A program made the translations under genes and the position numbers. A stretch of DNA of 64,000 nucleotides from JAMCRM01 sp035561075 (lineage in GTDB: Bacteria; Acidobacteriota; Terriglobia; Bryobacterales; Bryobacteraceae). Shown here piece after piece: positions 1 through 8,923 of the stretch (positions are counted from its first letter, which is position 1; each line of letters opens with the position of its first letter). The stretch covers positions 1 through 64,000 of the forward strand of contig DATMYF010000062.1 in NCBI GenBank assembly GCA_035561075.1, given 5' to 3'. The notes beneath the pieces are model-generated. The model was not told where the DNA came from and made no database searches. It saw nothing but the letters and a program-made list of their open reading frames with translations.

Positions 1-88
1 CCGCCGCGCGCTTGAGTTGATCAGCTGCTCCTTCCAGGGGCCCGTGGTGAGGGGCTTTGCGGGCACCAGCCGGAAGCCTTTGGCTTGC
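1..88 (-). pseudogene. Decayed duplicate of the GH106-like gene's 3' part
   Basis: Bases 1-21 are identical to 490-510, and bases 23-88 match 552-617 with about five mismatches, in the same orientation. The copy lacks about 40 bp that the intact gene has between the two blocks (511-551). That gap is not a multiple of three, so the frame is broken. The segment corresponds to roughly residues 870-914 of the intact enzyme and lies less than 100 bp beyond its stop codon. It is therefore a remnant of a tandem paralogue or of a partial 3' duplication. It may extend beyond the left edge of the window. Nothing else is recognisable in 89-172. Confidence 0.75.
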
Positions 89-172
89 CCCGCGCACAGC
101 CGGTTACATCTCGTGGGCCGGGCGGCGTGAGGCGGTTCACCCCCGCTCACGCCGGAAAATTTAACTGCGGAC

Positions 173-3100
173 TTATCTGCCTACCAGCGTGCACTCCTCC
201 ATCAACCCGTAAGGCTCCTGGGTGTAGGCCGCGCCCGGGGGCATTCCGTCCGGTCCGGAGCGGAAGTTTCCGGGGCCCACCATCCCGGGTTTGAGGTTCC
301 CGTGAAGCGGGCCGAGCAGGTTCTTGTTGGAGCCGCAGACCAGGACTTCGATGCGGTTCTCGCCGTCGCGGACGAGATTCGTGATGTCGAGCTCATACGG
401 CTGCCAGCCGATGATGCCAGCCGCCTCGCCGTTCACCTTCACCTGTGCCACCGTTCCCTGCCACTTGCCGAGCCGCACCTTGTAAGGACCCGCCGCGCGC
501 TTGAGTTGATATTTGCGGGCATAGGCGACCTCGCTCGCGTAGAAGGGCAGAAGCTGCTCCTTCCAGGGACCCGTGGTGAGGGACTTTGCGGGTACCAGCC
601 GGAAGCCCTTCGCTTGCGGGCTGACGCCGAAATCGCCGACCACGTAAACCGGCTCCAGTTCCGTGTGGATGGTCATGGGTGCGGCGGTCAAGGTGACCGC
701 GTTGCGGCCCGCCGCGGCCACGTCGCCAATGGCGTACACGGCGAAATCATGGTCGAGCCACCAAGCGCCGGGCTTCGGCGTTACCGGCTTGCCGTTCACC
801 GTGACTTTCCATAGCTCCGGCCGCTCCACCACGAGTTGCAGGCCCGCGCGGTCGAGTGCCGCGTCGGTCTCGAACCAGAAGGTTGCCTCGAAGCCGGAAT
901 CCGCGGGGAAACGCTTGTCAATGAGGGTGGTCTTGTACTGCACAGCGGCGTCCCAGGGGTTCGCTTCCAGCCCGTGGTGTTTCCAGACGCGATCCGCGGC
1001 CTTGTAGTAGAAAAGATCTTTCGTCTCTGTGCCGGCGAGTTTGAGATCGCAGTAATCGATCCGGATGGCGTTCGGTTCGACGCGCCGCAGTTCGAGCGCG
1101 CCCGAGGCCGCCACCGGCCGGGTCGGAACCGCCGGGGCGGGTTTCACAGCCGGCTGGGTGCCGGACTTGCCGGCAAAAAGCAACATGCTGCCGGCGGGCG
1201 GAAGCTCCAGGGAAAACGACAGCTTCCCGGCCTTGCGGGCAGCCGGATAGGCACTGATTTCCCCGGTCATCAGATCCATCCGGGTCAGCGTCGCAGCCTT
1301 GAGTTCCAGGCTCGCGGTGGCGGGCGCTTCCAGGCTCGAGTTGACGAAGAAGAAGAGCTGCCCATCGGCGAGCTGCCGCCGCTGGTGGAGCAGCTTGCCC
1401 TCGTGCCGCACGAATTCGGGGCTGAGCAGCGGGTCGATTGACTGCTCCCGCTTCCAGTTGGTATTCTTCGCCAGCTTCGTCACGCGATCGCTCGGCGCGC
1501 CATCCACCAGCGCGGGCGCATCGACGTACGCCAGCACCTTGCCTCCCGAGGCGAGATACGTTGCGAGCAGGTTGACCGTCGGGGTGTCGAGGTTCTCGGT
1601 GCCCGGAGGGATCACAACCACGTCATAGCTTCGCTGCCCGACGGTGAGTTTCCCGGCGGCGGCCTTGCCGTGGTCCTTCATGATGTTCTCGCTGCCCAGG
1701 TCGTACTCCCCCTGGCGCGACTCGATTCCGGCGATGAACGAGAAGAACGCGTTGGCGTTCTCCATGATCTGGGGGTCGTGTTTGGGGAGGGCGGCGTACA
1801 TCCAGGCAGTCGTGGTCGGCTCGATGATGAGGGTGTGGTTGACCTGTTCACCGGTGGCGAGCGCGAGGGAGACGCGGCCCAGATAGTCCCCCAGCACGCG
1901 ATAGTGCTTCCACCAGGGGTTGTGCGGTGCGAAGGACTGCGGGTAATCGCCTTTGCGGGCGCCCACCAGGGTCATGTGGGAGAGGTGCTGGTTGATCAGG
2001 TTCACACCGAGGACGGCCTGCCAGTCGGCGAGGCGCTTCTGATCCTGGAAAGTGATCTCCCAGCCCGCGCCGCCATAGGTCTCGCTGAGGGTGCGGCGGC
2101 GGCCCATCTGGTTGGCGACACTGGCGAGTTCCTTGACCGCTCGCACGTTGCCGAACTGCGCGTTGGTGTCCTCGCGGAACTGGTTGAAGAGCATGTCGAT
2201 GCCGGGAATGTCGTGCCACGCGTACATCGCCATGTTGTCGGGGCCGTCGGCGGGGCTGGGCCAGCCGTGCTCCCAATAGTGGCCGGTCCAGGGCAGTCCC
2301 TTGGCCTTGGCGTAGGCATTCCAGGGCTTCGACCAGCGGTCGATGAACATCTGAAGCAGCAGCGCGTAGTAGTTGTGCCGGACGCGGCGCCAGTCGCCGA
2401 TGGGCTCGTACAGGGAGACCAGGTGCGGCGTAAGGTCGTAGCCCCAGCGTTTCTTGAACTGCTCGAACAGATCGGGGGTCCAGCGCAGGGCCCGGTTGCG
2501 TTCCGGCGGGTTGATGTTGGGCTCGTCGGTGAAGATGCCGGGGACGGTCTTACCGAACTCGCCGCCGATGGAGCGCTCATACCCTCGCATGGTCACTTCG
2601 ATGAACTTCTCGGTTACGCCGGGGAGGAGGAGGTCCACATAGGAATAGCCGCCGTGCCAGGCGCGCTTGGGATAGTAGGCCAGCTCGAAGCAGTAGTACT
2701 CGCCGGGGGCGCTGTCACCGGGGGCCGCGACCGCGATGGTTTCGCCGGTCTTCTTCAGCAGCACGCGGCAGCCGGTGGCGGGGGGAACGCCGGAGATCTT
2801 CCGGATCGCGAGCGCCTGCCCCTGGTTCCAGGATTCCGGCATCTCTGCGGGCACGTGGCCGCCGGCGAAGCCGCTGGGATAGGAATTCTCGTCGTAGAGC
2901 CAGACTTCCATCCCGAGTTTCTTGCCGCGCTCGACGGTGTAGCGCACGAGTTCGAACCAGCGATCCGAGAGATAAGGGGTGATCAGCCCGGGACGGGGAT
3001 GGATGAACACGCCGCCGATACCCTTAGCGTGGAAGTCGTCCAGGAAGCGGTCGATCTTCGCTTCGGTCACCTCAGCGTTCCAGACGAGGAAGGGCAGGGT

Positions 3101-3232
3101 GCGATATCCCGCCGGCGGGTCGGTGAAGCGACGGCTGAGGCCGGCGAAGGAATCGGGCTCCCCGGCGGCGGGCGCGGCGGCAGCCAGCGCCGTGGCGGCC
3201 GCGAGGGCAGTCAGAATAATACGGTGTGTCAT
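173..3232 (-). CDS. Secreted glycoside hydrolase, GH106-like (alpha-L-rhamnosidase type)
   Basis: Exported protein of about 1019 residues. The ATG at 3232 opens a typical signal peptide (MTHRIILTALAAATALAAAA). A TTG three codons upstream is the alternative start. The N-terminal half has the pattern of the GH106/alpha-rhamnosidase-like family: PFLVWNAEVTE, GGVFIHPRPG, WLYDENSYPSGFAGG, FTDEPNINPPE and GHYWEHGWP. Acidic residues in the DEP and ENSYPSG segments are plausible catalytic candidates, by family inference only. The C-terminal third looks like beta-sandwich carbohydrate-binding modules (VYVVGDFGVSPQAKGF, then YELDITNLVRDGENRIEV). The likely role is periplasmic or outer-membrane removal of rhamnose or related sugars from plant or microbial glycans. 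The ThuA-domain gene lies just upstream on the same strand. The GH106 label is moderate; a large glycoside hydrolase is near certain. Confidence 0.72.
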   Translation of the reverse strand: MTHRIILTALAAATALAAAAPAAGEPDSFAGLSRRFTDPPAGYRTLPFLVWNAEVTEAKIDRFLDDFHAKGIGGVFIHPRPGLITPYLSDRWFELVRYTVERGKKLGMEVWLYDENSYPSGFAGGHVPAEMPESWNQGQALAIRKISGVPPATGCRVLLKKTGETIAVAAPGDSAPGEYYCFELAYYPKRAWHGGYSYVDLLLPGVTEKFIEVTMRGYERSIGGEFGKTVPGIFTDEPNINPPERNRALRWTPDLFEQFKKRWGYDLTPHLVSLYEPIGDWRRVRHNYYALLLQMFIDRWSKPWNAYAKAKGLPWTGHYWEHGWPSPADGPDNMAMYAWHDIPGIDMLFNQFREDTNAQFGNVRAVKELASVANQMGRRRTLSETYGGAGWEITFQDQKRLADWQAVLGVNLINQHLSHMTLVGARKGDYPQSFAPHNPWWKHYRVLGDYLGRVSLALATGEQVNHTLIIEPTTTAWMYAALPKHDPQIMENANAFFSFIAGIESRQGEYDLGSENIMKDHGKAAAGKLTVGQRSYDVVVIPPGTENLDTPTVNLLATYLASGGKVLAYVDAPALVDGAPSDRVTKLAKNTNWKREQSIDPLLSPEFVRHEGKLLHQRRQLADGQLFFFVNSSLEAPATASLELKAATLTRMDLMTGEISAYPAARKAGKLSFSLELPPAGSMLLFAGKSGTQPAVKPAPAVPTRPVAASGALELRRVEPNAIRIDYCDLKLAGTETKDLFYYKAADRVWKHHGLEANPWDAAVQYKTTLIDKRFPADSGFEATFWFETDAALDRAGLQLVVERPELWKVTVNGKPVTPKPGAWWLDHDFAVYAIGDVAAAGRNAVTLTAAPMTIHTELEPVYVVGDFGVSPQAKGFRLVPAKSLTTGPWKEQLLPFYASEVAYARKYQLKRAAGPYKVRLGKWQGTVAQVKVNGEAAGIIGWQPYELDITNLVRDGENRIEVLVCGSNKNLLGPLHGNLKPGMVGPGNFRSGPDGMPPGAAYTQEPYGLMEECTLVGR

Positions 3233-3262
3233 CGAGTACAACTCTGCTGGACTATCGTACGG

Positions 3263-4084
3263 TCAGCGCGCCAACTCGGCGGGCAGCGGAATGGTGACTT
3301 TGCCGGTAGCGGCCCATTCGGCGCCGCGGACGAGCGTGGAGATGAAACCGGGGCTCTTCATAGCGTCCGGGTCGTGCCCGAGGGCGTCCACGAAGACGCG
3401 GCCGCTGCCGTATTCCACTGTCCAGAGCATCGGTTGGTGCAGGCCGGCGCCAGGGATGGGCTGCCGCGCCTTGCCTTGGTAAAGACTATGGTTGTCCCAG
3501 GCGGTGGCCAGGACGTGGTAGGTCCCTTCGGGCTGCCACTTGAGGTTGGCGTAGAGCTCGTCGTTGGGCTGCTTGAACGACGGCTTCATCCCGCGGGTGA
3601 TGGGGTGCTGCGTATCCTTGATATCCACCGTGAAATCGTGCCGCGCGGAGTGGTGGCCGTTGTTGGGCCTCCAGTTGCCGGCGGACATTTTTTCGTACTC
3701 GCCCCAACCGTCGAAAGCGGCTGTGCCGAAGTGGAAGATGAGCGCCCCCTTGCCGGAGCGAACAAAGTTCACGAGCGCGTTTTCTGCGCGCTCGCCCCAG
3801 CGCAACTCAGGGCGCCGACGGTCGTAGTAATTCAGGATGACGAGATCGTAGGGAGCGAGGGTCTCCGGTCCGGCACCGCGAAATTCCTCGACTACGCGCA
3901 CTTCGAAGCGGCCGGTATCTTCAAGTATCTGGCGCAGAGCGGGGGTGTCGGCGCGCCAATTATGCGCGTTCTGGCCGGTAATGATGAGGGCCTGGAGCTT
4001 GGGCGGCTCTGGCTTGGGCTGTTGCTGCGCCTGAAGGTACGGCAGCACGGCCGAGAAAAGCGCCAATACGAGGGTGGTTCGCAC
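3263..4084 (-). CDS. Secreted ThuA-domain protein
   Basis: A GTG start at 4084 is chosen because AAAGGAGA lies just upstream (about 4091-4098) and the next residues form a signal peptide (VRTTLVLALFSAVLPYLQAQ). Reading further upstream adds about 67 low-quality residues. The mature protein of about 250 residues has the ThuA/class I glutamine-amidotransferase-like fold signature: LQALIITGQNAHNWRAD, then YDLVILNYYD, GKGALIFHFGTAAFDGW and VEYGSGRVFVDALGHDPDA. ThuA proteins are associated with sugar (trehalose) use, and secreted versions are frequent beside glycoside hydrolases. No reaction can be assigned. It precedes the GH106-like gene with a 30 bp gap, so the two are probably co-transcribed. 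Confidence 0.85.
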   Translation of the reverse strand: MRTTLVLALFSAVLPYLQAQQQPKPEPPKLQALIITGQNAHNWRADTPALRQILEDTGRFEVRVVEEFRGAGPETLAPYDLVILNYYDRRRPELRWGERAENALVNFVRSGKGALIFHFGTAAFDGWGEYEKMSAGNWRPNNGHHSARHDFTVDIKDTQHPITRGMKPSFKQPNDELYANLKWQPEGTYHVLATAWDNHSLYQGKARQPIPGAGLHQPMLWTVEYGSGRVFVDALGHDPDAMKSPGFISTLVRGAEWAATGKVTIPLPAELAR

Positions 4085-4352
4085 GGGAAATCTCCTTTTG
4101 ATAAGAGGATCGATTATACCGCTCCCGGAGACGTTCGATGCGGCCGGTACTTTAACGAACCACTGCGAGGTGCTAATCGGCACTTCAACGCGTTCTGTGA
4201 CCCAGGTAACCCCTCCCGCCGAAAGCCTGTCTCCTGTAGGCTGTTCTATTAGACGGCCCGCCGTGCCACCAGCCTGGAGCGCCACTCACAGCACCGTCCC
4301 TGATCGAAGAGGCCGTCCGGAGCGAAATTTGAGTGGAGGGAGCAAGCACTTT

Positions 4353-5093
4353 ATGCCGAACGGCGCCAGACAGGTTGCGAGCCGCCGGACCGAGGATGCC
4401 CTCGTGTACCTGCCGCACAAGTCCGTGGTCGAGTATCGCCGCGGACAGGTGATCTATGACGAAAGCCAGCCTTCGAACGGGATTTACCTGGTGGTGCGCG
4501 GGCGCGTCAAGACCTCTGTCCCGATGGACGACGGCTCCCAAACAGTAATCGAGATTTTTGCCGCTGAGGATTTCTTCGGCGAGAGCGGACTGCTGGAACT
4601 GCCGCAGCGCGGGGAATCGGCTGTGGCGCTGGAGAACACCTCCCTGATGGCATGGTCCACCGCGGAGATCGAGGAGCAGGTGGACCGGCAGCCGAAGCTG
4701 GGGTTGGCGTTCATCCAGACCCTCGTCGAGCGCTGCCTGGATTTCGAGGAGCGGCTGCAGAGTTTCGCGCTCGATAAGACGCCGGAGCGCATTATGCGCG
4801 CGCTGCTGCGTTTCGCCAACCGCTTCGGCACGCGTGCCGAGGACGGCTCCGTGCGGATTCCGCCGATGACCCATCAACTCATATCCGAGTACGTGGGGAC
4901 TTCGCGCGAGATCGTCACGTTCCAGATGAACCGGCTCCGCCAGGAGGGCTTCATCCGGTACTCAAGAAAGGGTATCGACGTGTACACGGAACCGCTGGCG
5001 GAGAACCTGCGTCGAATCACGGAGCCGGGGCTATGGCGCGCCACCGGGGGGAACGAACCGGGCGCAGGCGCCTTCAGCGGGGGCATCATCTAG
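4353..5093 (+). CDS. Crp/Fnr-family transcriptional regulator
   Basis: Protein of 246 residues. The ATG at 4353 is preceded by GGAGGG at 4335-4340. Codons upstream of it stay open but do not look like protein. Residues about 20-135 form the cyclic-nucleotide-binding beta-roll (GIYLVVRGRVKT, EDFFGESGLLEL). A dimerisation helix follows (FIQTLVERCLDFEERLQSFA), then a winged HTH with recognition-helix sequence TSREIVTFQMNRLRQEG. No cysteine cluster of the Fnr Fe-S type is visible, so a Crp-like or metabolite-sensing role is more likely than oxygen sensing. It is divergent from the ThuA/GH106 pair across about 270 bp and may control it; that is inference. Confidence 0.9.
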   Translation: MPNGARQVASRRTEDALVYLPHKSVVEYRRGQVIYDESQPSNGIYLVVRGRVKTSVPMDDGSQTVIEIFAAEDFFGESGLLELPQRGESAVALENTSLMAWSTAEIEEQVDRQPKLGLAFIQTLVERCLDFEERLQSFALDKTPERIMRALLRFANRFGTRAEDGSVRIPPMTHQLISEYVGTSREIVTFQMNRLRQEGFIRYSRKGIDVYTEPLAENLRRITEPGLWRATGGNEPGAGAFSGGII

Positions 5094-5239
5094 GCGGACA
5101 CTAGGCGCAGAAGGGGTGTCCAACACGCGGGTGATCGGACCCCGGCGCCTTGTTACACCCGACCGGCAAAGCCAAGGAATAGCTGAGCGGCCGAATAGGC
5201 CATGGTGCGGTTTCGTATAGCGCTGCCGCGTGAAGAAGG

Positions 5240-6025
5240 CTAGAGCGCGAAGAGAAACACCTTGCCGTGCTCGAGCTGCTGGTAGCGCACCTCCGGGGCT
5301 CTCACGGCGAGGGACGCGCGGAACTGCGCGGGGTCCGCGGCATTATCCGGGAACATATCGTAGTGGCACGGGATGGCGACCTTCGGCTTCACATCTGCGG
5401 CCAGGCGCGCGGCTTCGTAGTGGGACAGGTTGTTGAAACCCCCGTTTATGCACGTGATCATGACGTCCGGTGAGTGACGCGCTACCGAGGCGAGCAGTTC
5501 GTGGTAGTCCGTGTCGCCCGTGACGTAGATGCGGGGACCCTTTCCGAATTCGAAGACGAACCCCATGTGATTGAGGTCCGTGTCGTCGGTGGGGAGGGCG
5601 AAGGTGCCGTGGATCGTGACATCACGGACTTCAATGCGGCAATCGGGCCACGACGGCTGGATGCGGCCGCCCTCAATGCCTTTTTCCCGGTAAACGTCGC
5701 AGGTGGGCTGCGGGCCGACGAAGTGAGTGGTATCGCGGTTGCGAAGGCGGGCGATGGTTTCCGGATCGGTGTGGTCCAGGTGGTTGTGGGTGCAGGTGAA
5801 GACATCCACGTTCACATCCTCCGGGGGGATCAAGACCGGCACAAGGCGCTCGAGGTTGACGCCGGAACCGGCGAACGCTGTGGCGCAATTGTTGGTCAGG
5901 TAGAGGTCGGTCGAAACGAGCGTGCCCTCGGGGCTTTTGAAGATGTAGCCGTTCTGGCCCAGCCACCACATGGCTACCGCGCGGGCGGGGACGCGGTAGT
6001 CGCGAATCTCCTGCATGAGGCTCAT
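5240..6025 (-). CDS. UlaG-like metallo-beta-lactamase-fold hydrolase
   Basis: About 261 residues from the ATG at 6025 (MSLMQEIRDYRV). A second ATG sits at 6016, and neither has a strong Shine-Dalgarno. The MBL zinc motif HxHxDH is present as THNHLDHTD. Further metal-ligand segments are GDTDYH and PCHYDMF. The N-terminal pattern (WWLGQNGYIFKSPEGTLVSTDLY) and the placement of the motifs match the UlaG/L-ascorbate-6-phosphate lactonase-like branch. There is no signal peptide, so it is cytoplasmic. The substrate is probably a phosphorylated sugar lactone or similar ester, which cannot be fixed from sequence. It converges with the Crp-family gene. Confidence 0.85.
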   Translation of the reverse strand: MSLMQEIRDYRVPARAVAMWWLGQNGYIFKSPEGTLVSTDLYLTNNCATAFAGSGVNLERLVPVLIPPEDVNVDVFTCTHNHLDHTDPETIARLRNRDTTHFVGPQPTCDVYREKGIEGGRIQPSWPDCRIEVRDVTIHGTFALPTDDTDLNHMGFVFEFGKGPRIYVTGDTDYHELLASVARHSPDVMITCINGGFNNLSHYEAARLAADVKPKVAIPCHYDMFPDNAADPAQFRASLAVRAPEVRYQQLEHGKVFLFAL

Positions 6026-6108
6026 GGGGGCATTGTGGCAGCAGCCGCGTGGGACTGCAACCGCCGCGGGGTCTTGCACGGCGGTGAAGCTTGCGCCACA
6101 TTGAAGAC

Positions 6109-6408
6109 ATGCCGGTTCCCATTGATTTCCTGCGTGGAGTGCTGGGCGTACTGTGCGTATTGTTCGCGCACCTGTTGGGCCGCTCGGCCGCGCGGGTCCG
6201 CCGGGGCGAGAGGCCGGGCAGGCTCTACAGATGGATCGTCCGGACGGTGCTCACGGGGCTCGGGACTGCATGGCGGCACGGTATGGACGGGGTCATGATC
6301 GCGGTGCTGGTGGCGGCGGTGTCGGCGGCGGCCCTGGGGGCATGGCTGGAGGCGCGGCCGAAGCCGCCCGAGGAAGATCTGACGCACCAGATTTTTCCGC
6401 CCGAGTAG
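6109..6408 (+). CDS. Small two-helix membrane protein, unknown function
   Basis: About 99 residues from the ATG at 6109. There are two hydrophobic stretches: FLRGVLGVLCVLFAHLLG near residues 7-24, and MIAVLVAAVSAAALGAWL near 62-79. A basic segment between them (RSAARVRRGERPGRLYRW) suggests a hairpin with a cytoplasmic loop. The C-terminus is acidic and proline-rich. No family is recognised. It is divergent from the MBL gene by about 80 bp and lies 19 bp upstream of the TIM-barrel isomerase, with which it may share a transcript. Weak Shine-Dalgarno; confidence rests on its compact fit between neighbours and its membrane pattern. Confidence 0.55.
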   Translation: MPVPIDFLRGVLGVLCVLFAHLLGRSAARVRRGERPGRLYRWIVRTVLTGLGTAWRHGMDGVMIAVLVAAVSAAALGAWLEARPKPPEEDLTHQIFPPE

Positions 6409-6427
6409 AGATGCTATCTTGACCTTT

Positions 6428-7513
6428 ATGCTGCGACGCACCTTCCTCCAAACAGCTTCAACGGCGGCCATGACCGCCATGCCCGGGGCGGCGGCTCCGG
6501 CCGGAATCAAGCTGGGCTTCGATACCTATTCCCTGAACGCCTGGAAGTGGAAGGACCTGCAATATCTGGACTACGCCGCCGGCCTGAAACTCGACACCGT
6601 GCAGTTGTCGAGCCTGAGCGACTACGAAAGCCTGGAGCCGGCGCACCTGGCCAGGGTGAAAGACCATGCGGCGCGGCTGGGGCTCGATATCGACGCCGGG
6701 GTGGGCTGCATCTGTCCGTCGTCCGCGGCCTACAACCAGAAAGCCCAGGGCGATGCAACGGAGTACGTTGTGAAGGGGCTGCGGGTCGCGAACGCGGTAG
6801 GGTCGAAAATGCTGCGCTGCTTCCTGGGGAGCCGTGCGGACCGGCAGGGCACGTTGCCCATCGAAGCCCACATGGAGAACACCATCAAGGTGTTTCGGTC
6901 TGTGCGGTCGCAGGCGCTGGACCTGGGGGTGAAGCTGGGGCTTGAGAACCACTCGGGAGACATGCAGGCGCGGGAGGTCCGGACGATCATCGAGGAGTCC
7001 GGAAAGGACTACGTCGGGGCGTGTCTCGATTCGGGGAACCCGCTATGGGCGGTGGAAGACCCGTTCGTCACCCTGGAGATCCTGGCCCCCTACACCGTGA
7101 CGACGCACATTCGCGACACCGCCGTCTTCGAGCACCCGCGCGGCGCCGCCGTACAGTGGGTGGCTTTAGGCGACGGTTCGGTGGACCTGAAAGGTTTCAT
7201 GCGGATGTACCGGCAACTCTGCCCGCAGGCGGCGATGCAACTGGAGATCATCACCGGACGCAAGCCGGAGGTGGTGCCCTACCTGGAACCGGATTTCTGG
7301 AAAGCCTACCCGAAGATGCCGGCCTGGGAGTTCGCGCGGTTCGTGACGCTGGCCCGGAACGGACGGCCGTTTATGGGAAACATGCTGATGGCGGATTGGC
7401 GGCCCAGTCCGGCGATCCAGGCGGCGCTCAAGGAGCAGCAGAAGGCGGATCTCGAGCGAAGCCTGGAATACGCGAAGAAAACCCTCGGTGCGGGAATAAG
7501 GTGGAAAGCCTAA
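6428..7513 (+). CDS. Tat-exported sugar isomerase/epimerase-like TIM barrel
   Basis: 361 residues from the ATG at 6428. The N-terminus MLRRTFLQTASTAAMTAM resembles a Tat or Sec signal with an Arg-Arg. The rest follows the xylose-isomerase-like TIM barrel (AP endonuclease family 2): KLGFDTYSLNAWKW, LKLDTVQLSSL, GLRVANAVGSKMLRCFLGS, GVKLGLENHSGDMQARE, GACLDSGNPLW, TTHIRDTAVF and QLEIITGRKPE. The E/D/H residues in the ENHSGD, CLDSGN and THIRD segments are the expected divalent-metal ligands. Related proteins act on sugars or inositols; the substrate here is unknown. Acidobacterial and planctomycete genomes carry many such exported versions next to glycan-degradation genes, which fits this neighbourhood. 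Confidence 0.82.
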   Translation: MLRRTFLQTASTAAMTAMPGAAAPAGIKLGFDTYSLNAWKWKDLQYLDYAAGLKLDTVQLSSLSDYESLEPAHLARVKDHAARLGLDIDAGVGCICPSSAAYNQKAQGDATEYVVKGLRVANAVGSKMLRCFLGSRADRQGTLPIEAHMENTIKVFRSVRSQALDLGVKLGLENHSGDMQAREVRTIIEESGKDYVGACLDSGNPLWAVEDPFVTLEILAPYTVTTHIRDTAVFEHPRGAAVQWVALGDGSVDLKGFMRMYRQLCPQAAMQLEIITGRKPEVVPYLEPDFWKAYPKMPAWEFARFVTLARNGRPFMGNMLMADWRPSPAIQAALKEQQKADLERSLEYAKKTLGAGIRWKA

Positions 7514-7574
7514 AGCCCTTAGCATCCTATGCCGATGCATAGGGTGTATGCCGACGGAACCAATCATCATCATC

Positions 7575-8645
7575 TTAGACGTGTTTTGCGCGTTCTTCTT
7601 CTGTTAGCCTGCCGAGCGCACGGCGCGCGGCGTCCGCGACGGACGCATCCGGCGAAGCTGCCAGCCGTTCGAGCGGAGCCTGGAAGGCCGGCAGCCCGGC
7701 GTTCCCCATCGCGATCGCGACGTTGCGCAGGAAACCCGTGTAACGTGCGCGCCGGACGGGGCTCGCGCGGAACATGGCGCGGAATTCTTCTTCGGAGAGG
7801 GCCGCCAGACGTTCGAGCGGCGGTGCAAGCTCACGGGGAGCGAAGGCCGGGTCCGCGGTTACGGGGGCGTGGCGATTCCAGGGGCAGACGTCCTGGCAGA
7901 TATCGCAGCCGAAGACCTGCCGGCCAATGCCGTCGTGCTGCGCGGGAGGCACGGGACCACGCAACTCGATGGTGAAGTAGGAAATGCAGAGCCGCGAATC
8001 GACCGTATGGGAGGGTCCGTCCGGCGAGTCGGCGGGAACGATTGCGGATGTGGGACACGCATCTATGCAGCGGCTGCACGAGCCGCAGCGGTCGGGTGGC
8101 GGCAAGCCGGGTTCGAGTTCGAGCGAGAGCAGCAACTCCCCCAGGAAGAACCATGACCCGGCGCCTTCGCGGATGAGGCAGGTGTTCTTCCCGATCCACC
8201 CGAGACCGGCACGGCGAGCATAGGCGCGTTCGAGGAGCGGCGCGGTATCGACGCACACGCGGTGCTCGAAAGCGCAGCCCGCCTCCTCACGAATGCGCAC
8301 CGCGAGGCGCTCCAGGCCGGTGCGCAGCACGTCATGATAATCGTCTCCCCAGGCGTAGCGCGAGATCCACGCCCGGGCGGGCTCGTCAAACTCGGTGGAG
8401 TAGGGCTCGGGACCGTTGTAGAGCCTGGCGACGCACACCATGGAGCGAGCCGAGGGCAGCAGGTTGCGCGGATCGTCCCGTACGGCTGCGCGATGATCGG
8501 TGAGGTAACGCATTTCGCCGCCATAACCGGCGGCGGTCCACCCGTGATACCACGACGCTTCAGCGAGCGGCGCCGCGGGGGCCACCCCGGCAAACTCAAA
8601 GCCGCATGCGCGGGCGAGTTCCTCAATGCGCTGGGAAGTAATCAA
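7575..8645 (-). CDS. queG: Epoxyqueuosine reductase QueG
   Basis: 356 residues. QueG reduces epoxyqueuosine to queuosine in tRNA, the last step of the pathway, using cobalamin and two [4Fe-4S] clusters. The ferredoxin-like cluster motifs are present: CGSCSRCIDACPTSAI and, further on, CDICQDVCPWN. The upstream half holds the cobalamin-binding region (GLGWIGKNTCLI, WFFLGELLLSLEL) and the catalytic-domain segment SRYAWGDDYHDVLRTGLERLA. The C-terminus has a short HEAT-like helical tail. Length and motif order fit the family. The protein is cytoplasmic. The gene stands alone between the isomerase and a gene-poor leader. Confidence 0.95.
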   Translation of the reverse strand: MITSQRIEELARACGFEFAGVAPAAPLAEASWYHGWTAAGYGGEMRYLTDHRAAVRDDPRNLLPSARSMVCVARLYNGPEPYSTEFDEPARAWISRYAWGDDYHDVLRTGLERLAVRIREEAGCAFEHRVCVDTAPLLERAYARRAGLGWIGKNTCLIREGAGSWFFLGELLLSLELEPGLPPPDRCGSCSRCIDACPTSAIVPADSPDGPSHTVDSRLCISYFTIELRGPVPPAQHDGIGRQVFGCDICQDVCPWNRHAPVTADPAFAPRELAPPLERLAALSEEEFRAMFRASPVRRARYTGFLRNVAIAMGNAGLPAFQAPLERLAASPDASVADAARRALGRLTEEERAKHV

Positions 8646-8923
8646 GCTATCCTCTCAGTCTAACCCGGCCGGCATTGTGACGGGAGAAACCGTTCTAACG
8701 GCGAAAAGCAGGTTGTCAGCGGAAGTCGTGTGCCCAATCCAACAGCACGGCAGCAAGCGGCGTTGACAGTGTTTAACGCTTGGGAGAAAGTCGAAGTAGG
8801 TCTGTGCGCCAGCCGTTTAACGGCCGGGTCGGCTGCTGTGCTAATGGTTACAGCAGCGATTGCAGACGTAAGCTTTCGTCTTGACAGTAAGCTGCGGTAT
8901 CCCGCACATTGGTCAGAGGTTGT
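8646..8923. promoter_or_regulatory. Gene-poor leader with repeated CCGTT/AACGG inverted repeats
   Basis: No convincing gene lies here; a 68-codon frame at 8730 has no family features. The stretch is less GC-rich than its surroundings. It carries two close inverted repeats of the same arms: CCGTT-CT-AACGG at 8690-8701 and CCGTT-T-AACGG at 8813-8823. A related half, GTTTAACGC, lies at 8771-8779. A TTGACA at 8764-8769 and another at 8881-8886 could be -35 elements, but no good -10 follows either. The repeats could be operators or recognition sites for the downstream antiterminator/RHH pair; this is inference. Confidence 0.35.

Noticed and set aside
1670..4252. Long plus-strand open frame (about 860 codons) opposite the GH106-like and ThuA genes
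   Set aside because: It is antisense to two genes with clear family motifs, has no domain features, and is a usual by-product of high GC and biased third positions. The same applies to the long antisense frames at 11559-13205 and 25837-27954.
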